The translations under genes and the position numbers were made by a program. From Paludibacteraceae bacterium (GTDB lineage Bacteria > Bacteroidota > Bacteroidia > Bacteroidales > Paludibacteraceae), in contig CAJOEJ010000021.1 in NCBI GenBank assembly GCA_905233375.1, positions 1-53,558 of the forward strand: a stretch of 53,558 nt of DNA, written 5' to 3'. Numbering within the stretch: the stretch's first letter is position 1; the number at the start of each line of letters is the position of its first letter. Below, in pieces: positions 33,117 through 41,980 of this stretch. The notes under the pieces are model-generated. The model worked only from the letters and a program-made list of their open reading frames with translations. It was not told where the DNA came from and did not search any database.

Positions 33117-34460
33117 ATGAGACGGAAAACCATCATTTTTCTTGTGCTGAGCCTGCTGACGGCAACGGGTTTACGTGCGGAGCGGTACGTGGATTTGGCT
33201 GCGCAGTTCTCGATTGATCTGCCGGATGGTTGGGACGTGACCAAGCAAGGGGACATTTATGTCTTCCGCTCCGAAAGCGATGTCATGACGATGTCCGTTT
33301 TGCAGGCGGAGCGTGGCGAGACGTTCTCTCCCAACGATGCGAGCCGCAACCTCAAAAAAGGCGATGAGGGCATGGAGCACATCAAGGTACACCGAGGCTG
33401 GTGGATGACGTTTTACAAGCACTATGTCACCCGCACCTACGAGCAGAACGGACAGCAGATCGATGAGTACTACCGTATTTTCCCCAAGACAGCATATTGT
33501 TTCCGCACGGTGCATGACGAGCACAGCGATGCGAAATTGGTTATTGCGCGCTCGGCACGACCTGAGCCGTGGGACTGCTGGACGCAGTTCAAGATCATGT
33601 CGCTCAAATTGGGTCTTGTGCTCACGCTGGCATTCCTGCTCGGATGGATTGCAGCCTGCTGGATCGCCGCTTTCAGTACCCCTATGTTCCGCGAGAGTCC
33701 GGCATTCGTCATCCTGCTGATTCTCTTGTGGCTCGCGATACCGCTGTTATGGTGGGAAGGGGAGCAGATCATGGTGGCTATGTATAGTATCGCCGCCCTG
33801 GTGTTCATCCCGTTCTTCATCTATTACCTGCGCCATCCCGGCAACTCGTCCAACGGAGGGAGTCCCAACCGGGAGTTACTGCTGATGATTGCAAATATAG
33901 ACATGAACCAGCCGGTCAACAACTACGCCGCAAGCGAACTGGTAGCGATGGCGAAGAACTACCGGGAAGGGACTAACGGGTTCAAGAAGAGCAAAAAAGA
34001 AGCGTTTGCACATATATTAGGCGCTGCACGCTTGGGCAACGTAGATGCGATGATCGAGGTGTCTATCCTGTACCGGGACGGCGAAGGTGTCCGCCGGAAC
34101 CGCAACGAGGCATGTGAATGGATGATCAATGCCGCCAAACGCGGTAGTCTGCCGGCTGTCACATGGCTCGCCAGTTTCGCCTATTTCGGGTACGGACGGT
34201 TCAAGGCGAGCAACGAGGATGCCATATGGATCCTGCAATGGGCAAGTTATTTGGGAAATCCGGCGGCGAAGGGGATTCTGGCAAAAACAACGGAAACGGT
34301 GGATGATCCGCAAACCGGGAAGAAAGTTGTCCGGTTCAAGAAGATGGATGACCTGTCCTACTATTTCATGACGGAAAAAGAGGCGAAGCGTGACCGTTTC
34401 TTCGGCAAAGCCATCGAGTTCGTCTTCGACAAAGCAGACGACCTGTTGAAATGGATATAA
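33117..34460 (+). CDS. Membrane protein with Sel1-like repeats
   Basis: 447 residues. Signal peptide 1-20; an extracytoplasmic domain (about 21-150, with AAQFSIDLPDGWDVTKQGDIYVF as in PsbP/lipoprotein-like sensor domains); three membrane helices at about 160-240; then a cytoplasmic part with Sel1-type repeats (AFAHILGAARLGNVDAMIEVSILYRDGEGV and two more like it). Sel1 repeats bind partner proteins. As first gene of an operon with a SpoIIE phosphatase and alarmone enzymes, it may be a sensor or scaffold (inference). I do not recognise a named family. Confidence 0.75.
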   Translation: MRRKTIIFLVLSLLTATGLRAERYVDLAAQFSIDLPDGWDVTKQGDIYVFRSESDVMTMSVLQAERGETFSPNDASRNLKKGDEGMEHIKVHRGWWMTFYKHYVTRTYEQNGQQIDEYYRIFPKTAYCFRTVHDEHSDAKLVIARSARPEPWDCWTQFKIMSLKLGLVLTLAFLLGWIAACWIAAFSTPMFRESPAFVILLILLWLAIPLLWWEGEQIMVAMYSIAALVFIPFFIYYLRHPGNSSNGGSPNRELLLMIANIDMNQPVNNYAASELVAMAKNYREGTNGFKKSKKEAFAHILGAARLGNVDAMIEVSILYRDGEGVRRNRNEACEWMINAAKRGSLPAVTWLASFAYFGYGRFKASNEDAIWILQWASYLGNPAAKGILAKTTETVDDPQTGKKVVRFKKMDDLSYYFMTEKEAKRDRFFGKAIEFVFDKADDLLKWI

Positions 34461-34478
34461 ACACAAAACGATACGATT

Positions 34479-34844
34479 ATGAAAGCATTCAGTAAGATGA
34501 AGTATGTGGTGTTGCTGGTAGCGGGCATTATGCTGTCGGCATGCAATCCGCAAGAGCGTGCGGTGGAGGATCTCCGTTCGTTCACGGAACGTCTGGAAAC
34601 GAGTTATTCGTCCTATTCGGAAGCCGACTGGGACGACGCGTTGGCGCATTACAGTGAGATATGCGAAACGATCGAGCAGTACAAGCGCGACTATAGCCCG
34701 GAGCAGTTGGAGGAGATAGACCGCCTGAAAGGTCGCTGCCAAGCCGTCTTCGTGCGCCATGCCGTAGAAAACGGAGTGGATGATTTCATGCAGAACCTCC
34801 ACCAGTACAAAGGCATGTTAGAGGGATTGCTGGAAGGATTGTAA
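34479..34844 (+). CDS. DUF6565-like lipoprotein
   Basis: 121 residues. Signal peptide with lipobox LSAC (Cys22), then a helical domain: VEDLRSFTERLETSYSSYSEADWDDALAHYSEI and YSPEQLEEIDRLKGRCQAVFVRHAV. The pattern fits the DUF6565 lipoproteins of Bacteroidales as I remember them. Probably at the outer or inner membrane, facing the periplasm. 18 nt behind the Sel1 protein, 22 nt before the kinase gene. Confidence 0.7.
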   Translation: MKAFSKMKYVVLLVAGIMLSACNPQERAVEDLRSFTERLETSYSSYSEADWDDALAHYSEICETIEQYKRDYSPEQLEEIDRLKGRCQAVFVRHAVENGVDDFMQNLHQYKGMLEGLLEGL

Positions 34845-34866
34845 AAGAAACCAAACGAATAAAAAT

Positions 34867-35511
34867 ATGAATCAGAACGAGAAATTTGTGATCACGATTA
34901 ATCGTGAGTTAGGCAGCGGTGGTCGCACGGTAGGTCGCAAGTTAGCAGAGAAATTAGGCGTTGAGTTTTACGACAAAGCCCTGATTAAGGCGCTGCAGGA
35001 GAAATACCACCTGACGGTGGAGGAAATAGAGCGGTTGAAGGGTCGTGAGCAAGGCTGGTGGGCGGATTTCAAACGCAAGATGGCAGGTTCGGTGGCGGAC
35101 GATGCGTTCTATATCTCGAAGATGGGCAGCGAGCCGGAGTTGATCGAGACGGAAGATGTGTTCCGTACGGAGACGGAGTTCCTGAAAAACATTGCCAAGG
35201 AAGAGTCCTGCGTCATTACCGGTCGAAGCGGTTTCTATGTGTTCCGTGACCATCCGAACCATCTGAGTATTCTGATTCAGGCATCCATGCTGAGCCGTGT
35301 TGCACGTGTGGCACGCGAGCAGAACATGTCGAAGGAGGAAGCCCGGATGACGATCGACAAGATCGACAAGATGCGCGAGAACTACATTAACAAATACGCG
35401 CGCACGTCGCGTTATGACACCCGCAACTATCAGCTTGTACTCAGTATGGACGAGCTGACGGAGGACGACGCGGTCGAGATCATTCTCAATTATATGCAGC
35501 GTTGCAAGTAA
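34867..35511 (+). CDS. Cytidylate-kinase-like protein
   Basis: 214 residues. VITINRELGSGGRTVGRKLAEKLGVEFYDKALIKAL is the P-loop opening of the Cytidylate_kin2 group, where GSGG replaces the typical GxxGxGK; CVITGRSGFYVF and RVAREQNMSKEEARMTIDKIDKMRENYINKYA follow. These proteins are common in gut anaerobes and are thought to phosphorylate a small molecule, though not proven to be CMP. Fits in the signalling operon between a lipoprotein and a SpoIIE phosphatase. Confidence 0.85.
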   Translation: MNQNEKFVITINRELGSGGRTVGRKLAEKLGVEFYDKALIKALQEKYHLTVEEIERLKGREQGWWADFKRKMAGSVADDAFYISKMGSEPELIETEDVFRTETEFLKNIAKEESCVITGRSGFYVFRDHPNHLSILIQASMLSRVARVAREQNMSKEEARMTIDKIDKMRENYINKYARTSRYDTRNYQLVLSMDELTEDDAVEIILNYMQRCK

Positions 35512-35531
35512 GAACTCAGAAAGGAAGCGTT

Positions 35532-37604
35532 TTGAAAGAGAATCGTAACATACGTGCGAACGCGCGGTCGGGACTATGGATCCTTATTATGGCGGCCGTG
35601 CTGCTGGAAGCGATCTCGTGTATCATGTATTTCACGAGCCGTTCGGCGATCCGTCATGAGGCGGAGCAGCGTGCCAAGACGGAGCTGCGCAAGGCGGAAC
35701 TGGAGATCGACGTGCATGCCATCGAGATGGAGACGGCAGCCAAGACGCTGGCGTTGCTGGCAGAGAGGCATGTCAATGAGCCGGAATACATGTTCGGTGC
35801 CACACGCATGGCGGTGAGCACGCTGCGCAGCAACACGAGCATGGCGATAGCGTACGTGCCGGACTATTTCCCCGGTAAAGGGCGTTTCTTCGAGGTTTGC
35901 AGCAGTCGTATAACGGAGGATAGTATCTATACGCGCCAGATAGGCAGCGCGGAGCATGACTACACGCAGATGGAGTGGTGGCAGAACGGTTTTGTCCACG
36001 ACAGCTGCTGGTGGTGCGAGCCGTACATGGACGACTCGGGTTCGAAGACGATGGTGGTGAGCTGCTCGTGCCCGGTGCATGACCGGAACGGGAAGGTCGT
36101 GGCGGTCGTTTGCATCGACATGTCGCTCGATGCGCTCAAGAACCTGTCGGAGTACCTGCAGGTCTATCCCAATAGTTATTACTCCATCCGCTCCGGGGCG
36201 GGAATGGAGATTGTACCGACACCCGATACCGTAGCGGGCAGAAGATACAATATCTTCGAGGAGGAGATAGACGCGACGGGCTGGCATATAGAAATCATTA
36301 TTCCCGACGAGGAGCTTTTCCGCGGCCTGAATCATGTCGGCAAGATCGTGGGTATACTCATGCTCCTCGGTTTGCTGGTGCTGGTGGTGATCATTTACGC
36401 TTCGGGCAAGAATTTCGCCAAACTGATCAACCTGCGGAACCAGCAGGACCGTATTGCGAGCGAACTGACGATCGCCCGCCGCATCCAGATGGCGATGTTA
36501 CCCACTCGTTTCCCGCCGTTTGAGGACTACCCGAACCTGTATGCCTATGGCATAGTCGTTCCCGCCAAGGAGGTGGGAGGTGACCTGTTCGATTTCTACA
36601 TCCGCGAGGACAAGTTGTATTTCTGTATCGGTGACGTGAGCGGCAAGGGTGTTCCGGCAGCCATCGTGATGGCGATGACCCGTTCGCTGTTCCGCAGCTA
36701 CACCTCGTACCTCGACCGCCCGGCGCAGATCGTGAGCCAGATGAACAATGCCCTGACGGGGGAGAGCAACAACCAGGATATGTTCGTCACCTTGTTCCTG
36801 GGCGTGCTGGATCTGACGACCGGCGACCTGCTGTACTGCAACGCGGGACATAACCAGCCCCTTCATATCCAACGGGACGGGGCACATTGTGCGATGCTCG
36901 ATTGCAAGGCGAACCTGCCGCTCGGAGTCATTGCCGATTTCGGTTACGAGGAGCAGGAGACGGCGCTGTCGGAAGGCGGGACGGTGTTCCTCTATACGGA
37001 CGGCTTGACGGAAGCGGAGAACAACACGCACGAGCAGTTCGGTGAAGCGCGGATGAACGCGACGGCAACGGATGGCGGCGAACGGAGCCCGCACGAAACG
37101 GTGGAGGCGATGCAGGCGGCGGTAACGGCGTTCGTCGGAGAAGCCGAGCAGAGCGATGACCTCACCCTCTTTGCCATCCAATGGAAAGGGGAACAGGTAT
37201 CTGTGAAAGGCGCAAAACATTTCTCCTTGGTCATGCGCAATGACATCCAGCAGATTCCCACTCTGGCGGAATGGGTCGATATGATCGGCTTGCCGGAGGA
37301 ACTGAACATGCCGATCAATCTGGCATTGGAGGAGGCGGTGAGCAACGTGATGCTCTATGCCTATCCGGGCAAGAGCGGACAAGTGCTCGTGGAATGTACC
37401 AAAACCGACAAACTCGTGTTTACCATCACCGACAGCGGCATCCCGTTTGACCCGACGCAGCAGGAGGAACCGGATGTGACCCAGAGTGCGGAAGAACGTC
37501 CCATCGGAGGGCTCGGGATCTTCCTCGTCAAGCAGATCATGAACGAGGTACACTACGAGCGCAAGGACGGGAAGAATATCCTGACCCTGGTCAAAGAGAT
37601 GTAA
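35532..37604 (+). CDS. SpoIIE-type phosphatase fused to RsbW-like ATPase domain, membrane sensor
   Basis: 690 residues from TTG 35532, chosen because AAGGAAG (35521-35527) lies just before it; no ATG fits. Membrane helix about 14-34; extracytoplasmic Cache-like sensor 35-268; second helix 270-290; short linker with coiled-coil character; PP2C/SpoIIE domain with metal-binding EVGGDLFDF (347-355) and GDVSGKGVPA (367-376) and late SDDLTLF; then a C-terminal HATPase_c_2 domain with LALEEAVSNVMLYAY (N box) and GGLGIFLVKQIM. So sensor, phosphatase and anti-sigma-type kinase sit in one chain. Substrate is likely the STAS protein of the next gene. No sigma-B-like factor is nearby. Confidence 0.9.
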   Translation: MKENRNIRANARSGLWILIMAAVLLEAISCIMYFTSRSAIRHEAEQRAKTELRKAELEIDVHAIEMETAAKTLALLAERHVNEPEYMFGATRMAVSTLRSNTSMAIAYVPDYFPGKGRFFEVCSSRITEDSIYTRQIGSAEHDYTQMEWWQNGFVHDSCWWCEPYMDDSGSKTMVVSCSCPVHDRNGKVVAVVCIDMSLDALKNLSEYLQVYPNSYYSIRSGAGMEIVPTPDTVAGRRYNIFEEEIDATGWHIEIIIPDEELFRGLNHVGKIVGILMLLGLLVLVVIIYASGKNFAKLINLRNQQDRIASELTIARRIQMAMLPTRFPPFEDYPNLYAYGIVVPAKEVGGDLFDFYIREDKLYFCIGDVSGKGVPAAIVMAMTRSLFRSYTSYLDRPAQIVSQMNNALTGESNNQDMFVTLFLGVLDLTTGDLLYCNAGHNQPLHIQRDGAHCAMLDCKANLPLGVIADFGYEEQETALSEGGTVFLYTDGLTEAENNTHEQFGEARMNATATDGGERSPHETVEAMQAAVTAFVGEAEQSDDLTLFAIQWKGEQVSVKGAKHFSLVMRNDIQQIPTLAEWVDMIGLPEELNMPINLALEEAVSNVMLYAYPGKSGQVLVECTKTDKLVFTITDSGIPFDPTQQEEPDVTQSAEERPIGGLGIFLVKQIMNEVHYERKDGKNILTLVKEM

Positions 37605-37633
37605 AAAGTAAGAACCAATAAATTTAAACATAT

Positions 37634-37939
37634 ATGACTATTCACATTGAAAACGAAGGAAATGTATGCGTGGCACGGCTGTCAGGTCGTCTGGACACAG
37701 CGGCAGCCGTAGAGATCACGCCGGACATTCAGGCACTGGCGGAGCGTGCGGACCAGCATATCGTACTGGATTGCGGCGAGTTGGAGTATATATCTTCGTC
37801 GGGTCTGCGTCTTTTTCTCACCCTCCGCAAGGAATCCGCAGCCAAGGGCGGCAAGTTGCAGGTGCGTGCCATCAATGCCGACATCCGTCAGGTATTCATG
37901 ATGACGGGCTTCATCAGTCTGTTTGAAATCATCGAGTGA
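37634..37939 (+). CDS. STAS-domain anti-sigma-factor antagonist
   Basis: 101 residues, one STAS domain in the size range of SpoIIAA/RsbV. ELEYISSSGLRLFL holds the phosphorylation loop; Ser55 aligns with the phosphorylated Ser of SpoIIAA. Would be phosphorylated by an RsbW-like kinase and dephosphorylated by the SpoIIE domain encoded upstream. Its TGA overlaps the next ATG by 1 nt. Confidence 0.92.
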   Translation: MTIHIENEGNVCVARLSGRLDTAAAVEITPDIQALAERADQHIVLDCGELEYISSSGLRLFLTLRKESAAKGGKLQVRAINADIRQVFMMTGFISLFEIIE

Positions 37940-39003
37940 TGGATCTGCACAGCGAACTCATATTGGAGGAGTACCGCGCGGCGAAGCCTGTATTCGAAAA
38001 AATGCAGGCGGAGGTGGAGCGTGTCCTGAACGAGGCATTGGAGCGTAACGGACTCATTGTCACGGCGGTAGGATCGCGTATCAAGACCGAAGAGAGTCTG
38101 GCGGGCAAGCTGGCGCTAAAAGGCGGCAAGTACGCCTCGCTCCGCGATATAACGGATATCCTGGGGGCGCGTATCATCACGTTCTACACCGACGACGTGG
38201 ACCGTATAGCCGCCATGGCGGAGCAGCTGTTTGACATCGACTGGACCAACTCCGTGGACAAACGCAAGTTGCACCAGCTGGACAGTTTCGGCTACAACTC
38301 GCTGCATTATATCTGCCGTTTGCCGGGGTACGAGTACCGCTTTGAACTGCAACTCCGGACTACGCTGCAACATGCCTGGGCGTCCATCAACCACGACACC
38401 GGCTACAAGTCCGGCGTGGAGATCCCGCGCGAGTACCTGCGGCGGATGAACCGTCTGGCGGGCATGCTGGAAATGGCGGATGACGAGTTCAGCCGTATCC
38501 GTATGGAGATCAACGACTACCGCCGGCGCGTGCAGCAACTGGTACAGAACGGCAAACTGGACGATGTGCTGCTGGACGGAGACACGTTCCGCAGCTACCT
38601 CAACGCACGTCCGTTCGACCGGCTCAACCAGCGTATCGCCGCCATCAACCAGGCAGAGATAGAGGAAGTGCCGCTCATCCGCTACCTGCGCGTGCTCAAA
38701 GAGCTGGGCTGCAACACGCTGGGCGATGTGAACCGCCTGCGTAACGAGTGCGAAGAGGACGCCTACGCCCTCGCTCGCCACCAGTTGGGAAACACCGACC
38801 TCGATATCATATCATCCGCCGTCGGGCTACAGAACATCTGCATCGTGAGCATTTTGAAACAAGGGGGAGGCAAGATCGGACTCCTGCGCTTTTTCAATGC
38901 GCTCAACGGGCATAACAATCAAAACGAAGAACTGGCAGAACTGACGTTCAAACAAGCTGTCAATCTGCCGTTTATGTCATCTTATGGAACCTATTTTAAT
39001 TGA
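37939..39003 (+). CDS. RelA/SpoT-domain (p)ppGpp synthetase
   Basis: 354 residues from ATG 37939. Synthetase motifs are complete: RIKTEESLAGK (47-57, ATP site), DITDILGARI (70-79), GYNSLHY (118-124, GDP/GTP stacking Tyr) and ELQLRT (136-141, catalytic Glu). There is no hydrolase or TGS/ACT domain; the C-terminal about 190 residues are helical and not recognised. It is longer than small alarmone synthetases (about 210-250). A matching hydrolase is two genes downstream. Regulation by the partner-switching module upstream is an inference from the operon. Confidence 0.88.
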   Translation: MDLHSELILEEYRAAKPVFEKMQAEVERVLNEALERNGLIVTAVGSRIKTEESLAGKLALKGGKYASLRDITDILGARIITFYTDDVDRIAAMAEQLFDIDWTNSVDKRKLHQLDSFGYNSLHYICRLPGYEYRFELQLRTTLQHAWASINHDTGYKSGVEIPREYLRRMNRLAGMLEMADDEFSRIRMEINDYRRRVQQLVQNGKLDDVLLDGDTFRSYLNARPFDRLNQRIAAINQAEIEEVPLIRYLRVLKELGCNTLGDVNRLRNECEEDAYALARHQLGNTDLDIISSAVGLQNICIVSILKQGGGKIGLLRFFNALNGHNNQNEELAELTFKQAVNLPFMSSYGTYFN

Positions 39004-39823
39004 TTTGAACGACTATGTACGCACCGGCGAAGGAGCGAACGGTGCAAGTTATAACCACAAGACGGATCCGGGCATCATGCTCAAGATGTACTTCCGCAAT
39101 TTCGAAGCCGCACAGCTGGAGCTGGAGCTGGCGCAGAAAGTGTATGCAATGGGCATCCCTACGCCCGAACCGGGCGACCTGGTAACGGACGGCAAGCAGG
39201 TGGGAATCCGTTTCCGCCGCATTGACGGCAAGAAATCCTACTCGCGTGCCTGCGGAGACGAGCCGGAGAAAGCGGAGGAGTTCGGACGCGAGTTCGCACG
39301 GATGTGCCTGAAACTGCACAGCGTGCATGTGGACACCACCCAGTTCGAGAACGTCAAAGACCGTTTGTACCGGATGTTGGACGCTAATCCCGATTTCACG
39401 CCCGAGCAGAAAGAGAAAATCCGCGCGTTCATTGCCGGAGCCCCGGATACCGACACCGCCATCCACGGCGACTTGCAGTTCGGAAACGGGATCTTCACCG
39501 AGAAAGACGGCGTCAAAACGCAGTATTTCATTGACTTGGGTGATTTCTGTTACGGATATCCGATGTTCGACCTCGGGATGGTATATTTGTGCTGTTGTCT
39601 CAACGACGAGGCATGGACGCAGGAGGTGAACCATATGAGCAACGCCACAGCAAGAGTCTTCTGGAACGGTTTTGCACGGGAGTACTTCGGTCCCGAGGCG
39701 GATCTGGAGGAAGTGGAGAAGACGGTGCGCATATACGCCGGACTCAAAACGCTCATCGTCGAGCGCGACACCCATTGCCCCATGCCCCAGTTCAGAGCCT
39801 GCCTCGAAGGAACCATTTACTGA
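38984..39823 (+). CDS. Aminoglycoside-phosphotransferase-like kinase
   Basis: 279 residues. IHGDLQFGN (160-168) has the catalytic Asp163 and Asn168 of the APH fold, and YFIDLGDFCYGYPMFDLG carries the metal-binding Asp184. The N-lobe holds LKMYF with the nucleotide-binding Lys. Belongs with the TIGR02172-like proteins of anaerobes, whose substrate is unknown; resistance is not implied. Overlaps the synthetase gene by 20 nt. A heptamer tract links it with the next gene. Confidence 0.82.
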   Translation: MEPILIDLNDYVRTGEGANGASYNHKTDPGIMLKMYFRNFEAAQLELELAQKVYAMGIPTPEPGDLVTDGKQVGIRFRRIDGKKSYSRACGDEPEKAEEFGREFARMCLKLHSVHVDTTQFENVKDRLYRMLDANPDFTPEQKEKIRAFIAGAPDTDTAIHGDLQFGNGIFTEKDGVKTQYFIDLGDFCYGYPMFDLGMVYLCCCLNDEAWTQEVNHMSNATARVFWNGFAREYFGPEADLEEVEKTVRIYAGLKTLIVERDTHCPMPQFRACLEGTIY

Positions 39824-39846
39824 ACACTGACAACTGACATACTGAC
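39819..39846 (+). repeat. ACTGACA-type heptamer tract at a gene junction
   Basis: ACTGAAC, ACTGACA, ACTGACA, TACTGAC. Contains the upstream stop (39821-39823) and ends 1 nt before the ATG at 39848. Confidence 0.88.
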
Positions 39847-39847
39847 T

Positions 39848-40420
39848 ATGGCAAACAAATATTTGGATTCAGACTTGCTGGACCGCGCTATAATCTATGC
39901 GGTAAAAGCGCATCACAACACGGAGCGCCGCGGCAAAGGTTTTCCGTATATCGTGCACCCGATGGAGGCGGTGGAGATCGTGGCAACGATCACGTCCGAC
40001 CAGGAGCTGTTAGCCGCTGCGGCACTGCACGACACTATTGAAGATACCGATGTGACGGTGGAGGACCTCCGCCGCGAGTTCGGCGAACGCGTAGCCGCAC
40101 TGGTGCATGACGAGAGCGACCAATTCACCGAAGGCGTGAGCGAGGAAGACAGCTGGCACGACCGCAAACAGGCGGCGATAGACCGGCTGGCTGCCGCTTC
40201 GCATGACGCCAAGATCGTCGCAATGGGGGACAAACTGAGCAACATGAGGGCGATTTGGCGCGACTACCGGGTGAAAGGCGACGAGCTGTGGAACATCTTC
40301 CACGTCAAGGACAAAGCCTCGCACGAATGGCATTACCGCGGCTTGGCGCAATCTCTGTCCGAACTCAGCGATACCTTTGCCTATCAGGAGTTCGTCCGGC
40401 TCATCAACGAGGTCTTTTAG
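39848..40420 (+). CDS. MESH1-like (p)ppGpp hydrolase (HD domain)
   Basis: 190 residues, single HD domain. His37 (YIVHPMEA), His61-Asp62 and Glu65-Asp66 (LHDTIEDT) and Asp128 (MGDKLSNM) make the manganese site and catalytic ED pair of SpoT/MESH1 hydrolases. Stand-alone hydrolases of this type remove the pyrophosphate from ppGpp, or in some cases the phosphate from NADPH. With the synthetase in the same operon an alarmone role is more likely. Confidence 0.88.
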   Translation: MANKYLDSDLLDRAIIYAVKAHHNTERRGKGFPYIVHPMEAVEIVATITSDQELLAAAALHDTIEDTDVTVEDLRREFGERVAALVHDESDQFTEGVSEEDSWHDRKQAAIDRLAAASHDAKIVAMGDKLSNMRAIWRDYRVKGDELWNIFHVKDKASHEWHYRGLAQSLSELSDTFAYQEFVRLINEVF

Positions 40421-40421
40421 C

Positions 40422-41222
40422 ATGGATATTCTTTTTGACAACATCGTCAATGCGCGTGACCTCGGCGGCATGACGGGGCATGAGGGACGGACGGTGCGGA
40501 GCGGCATGCTCATCCGTTCCGCCCATCTGCATGACGCCACCGACGCTGATATACGCCGCTTGCAGGAGGAGTACCGCCTGCGCCGCGTGTTTGACTTCCG
40601 CTCGCTCGGAGAGGCGCAGTTTCTGCCCGATCGGGAGGTGGAAGGAGCGACGCATCATCTGCTCCCGACGATAGACATGAGCGAGGAGCGGCTCACCGGT
40701 CAGGCAATTCCACAGGAGGCGTTTCTTGATCTCGAGAATCATATCGTCAACTACTCGTTCTACCCCGAAGTGCAGGCGATGGCGGCGGACATGTACCCGT
40801 CGCTCATCCGAAGCGAGTACTCGCAACTCCAGTACGCCGCATTCATGCGCCTCATCATCGAGACGCCGGACGGAGGAGTGCTATGGCATTGTTTCCAGGG
40901 CAAGGATCGTACGGGATGGGGAGCCGCGTTCATTCTCTCCGCTATCGGCGTGGATCGCGAAGTTATCATTGAGGATTTTGACCGCTCCAACGATGCCTAC
41001 CGCTCGCTGGTGGCACGCCTGGACGAAGAAATCGTCTCCCGAGGCGGAGGGGAAGCCGAAATGGATGTGGTTCAGGCGTTTATGGGAGTCAGTACAAAGA
41101 ATTTCCGCCGCACGCTGGATCTCATCGACCGCGAGTTCGGAGGGATGACGAGTTACCTGCAGAACCAGCTGCTCCTCACAACGGACGACATACATCTGTT
41201 GCGCAAAAGATACCTTCTCTAA
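40422..41222 (+). CDS. Tyrosine-protein phosphatase (Y_phosphatase3)
   Basis: 266 residues from ATG 40422. NARDLGGMTGHEGRTVRSGMLIRSAHL is the family opening; HCFQGKDRTG (156-165) is the CX5R loop with Cys157 and Arg163. Related proteins remove phosphate from Tyr or from phosphoinositide-like substrates. 1 nt after the hydrolase, last gene of the operon, followed by a terminator at 41296. Confidence 0.88.
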   Translation: MDILFDNIVNARDLGGMTGHEGRTVRSGMLIRSAHLHDATDADIRRLQEEYRLRRVFDFRSLGEAQFLPDREVEGATHHLLPTIDMSEERLTGQAIPQEAFLDLENHIVNYSFYPEVQAMAADMYPSLIRSEYSQLQYAAFMRLIIETPDGGVLWHCFQGKDRTGWGAAFILSAIGVDREVIIEDFDRSNDAYRSLVARLDEEIVSRGGGEAEMDVVQAFMGVSTKNFRRTLDLIDREFGGMTSYLQNQLLLTTDDIHLLRKRYLL

Positions 41223-41295
41223 CGGGCACAACTCTCCCGGTACGCCTTGGCACAGCGTTTGCAGGCGACGGATGGCGGAATAATGGAAATTACAG

Positions 41296-41327
41296 CATCA
41301 TCTCTTGAGAGATGGTGTTTTGTTTTT
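41296..41327 (+). terminator. Intrinsic terminator of the signalling operon
   Basis: CATCATCTCT pairs with AGAGATGGTG (one G-T pair), followed by TTTTGTTTTT. Strong hairpin plus T-run, immediately ahead of the invertase gene. Confidence 0.85.
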
Positions 41328-41331
41328 GAGC

Positions 41332-41958
41332 ATGATATACGGATATATACGCGTAAGTTCGGACAAGCAGACGGTTGCGAACCAGCGTTATGAGATCAGG
41401 GAGTTCTGCAGAGTGAATAATGTGCAAATAGACGGTTGGATCGAGGAGACGATCAGCGGGACGAAAGCATACGGCAAGCGTCGTCTGGGAAGACTGTTGA
41501 AGCAGCTGCAGAAGGGTGACACGGTCATCTGTTCGGAGCTGTCTCGTCTGGGGCGTTCTCTGTTTATGATCATGGAGATACTGAGTGTCTGCATGCAAAA
41601 AGAGTGCCGTATATGGACGATCAAGGAGGGTTACCGTTTGGGTGAAGACATCCAGTCCAAAGTCCTTGCTTTCGCTTTCGGCCTCTCTGCCGAGATAGAG
41701 CGCAACCTGATTTCGCAGCGCACGAAAGAAGCTCTGTCGCGACTAAAAGCCGAGGGTAAACAGTTGGGGCGACCTTCCGGGAAGCGCTCTGATAGACAGC
41801 ATTATAAACTGCATAGTAAGGAGAAACTTATCCGGCAGATGAGAAGGGAAGGACACTCTTTCTATCGGATTGGCAAAACGCTTGGTGTCCATCCGCATAC
41901 GGTAAAAAGATACTATGTCCATTTCATTGAAACCCATTCACTTTGCGAGGCTTCGTAA
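41332..41958 (+). CDS. Mpi-like serine DNA invertase
   Basis: 208 residues from ATG 41332; the frame is open upstream but that lies in the terminator. IYGYIRVSSDKQTVANQR gives the catalytic Ser9; ELSRLGRSLFMIMEIL holds the conserved arginines; SAEIERNLISQRTKEAL is the long helix E and a C-terminal helix-turn-helix (SFYRIGKTLGVHPHTVKRYY) binds DNA. It resembles the Bacteroides fragilis global invertase Mpi, which flips surface-polysaccharide promoters. Located just upstream of the giant surface protein gene. Confidence 0.92.
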   Translation: MIYGYIRVSSDKQTVANQRYEIREFCRVNNVQIDGWIEETISGTKAYGKRRLGRLLKQLQKGDTVICSELSRLGRSLFMIMEILSVCMQKECRIWTIKEGYRLGEDIQSKVLAFAFGLSAEIERNLISQRTKEALSRLKAEGKQLGRPSGKRSDRQHYKLHSKEKLIRQMRREGHSFYRIGKTLGVHPHTVKRYYVHFIETHSLCEAS

Positions 41959-41980
41959 TGCCTTTATGGTAGTTCAACAT

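Noticed and set aside
36498..37631. 377-codon minus-strand frame opposite the SpoIIE phosphatase
   Set aside because: Mirror of GC-rich coding sequence; the plus-strand gene has complete catalytic motifs.
39049..39823. Aminoglycoside resistance gene
   Set aside because: The kinase has the APH fold motifs but belongs to a general family; operon context gives no support for resistance.
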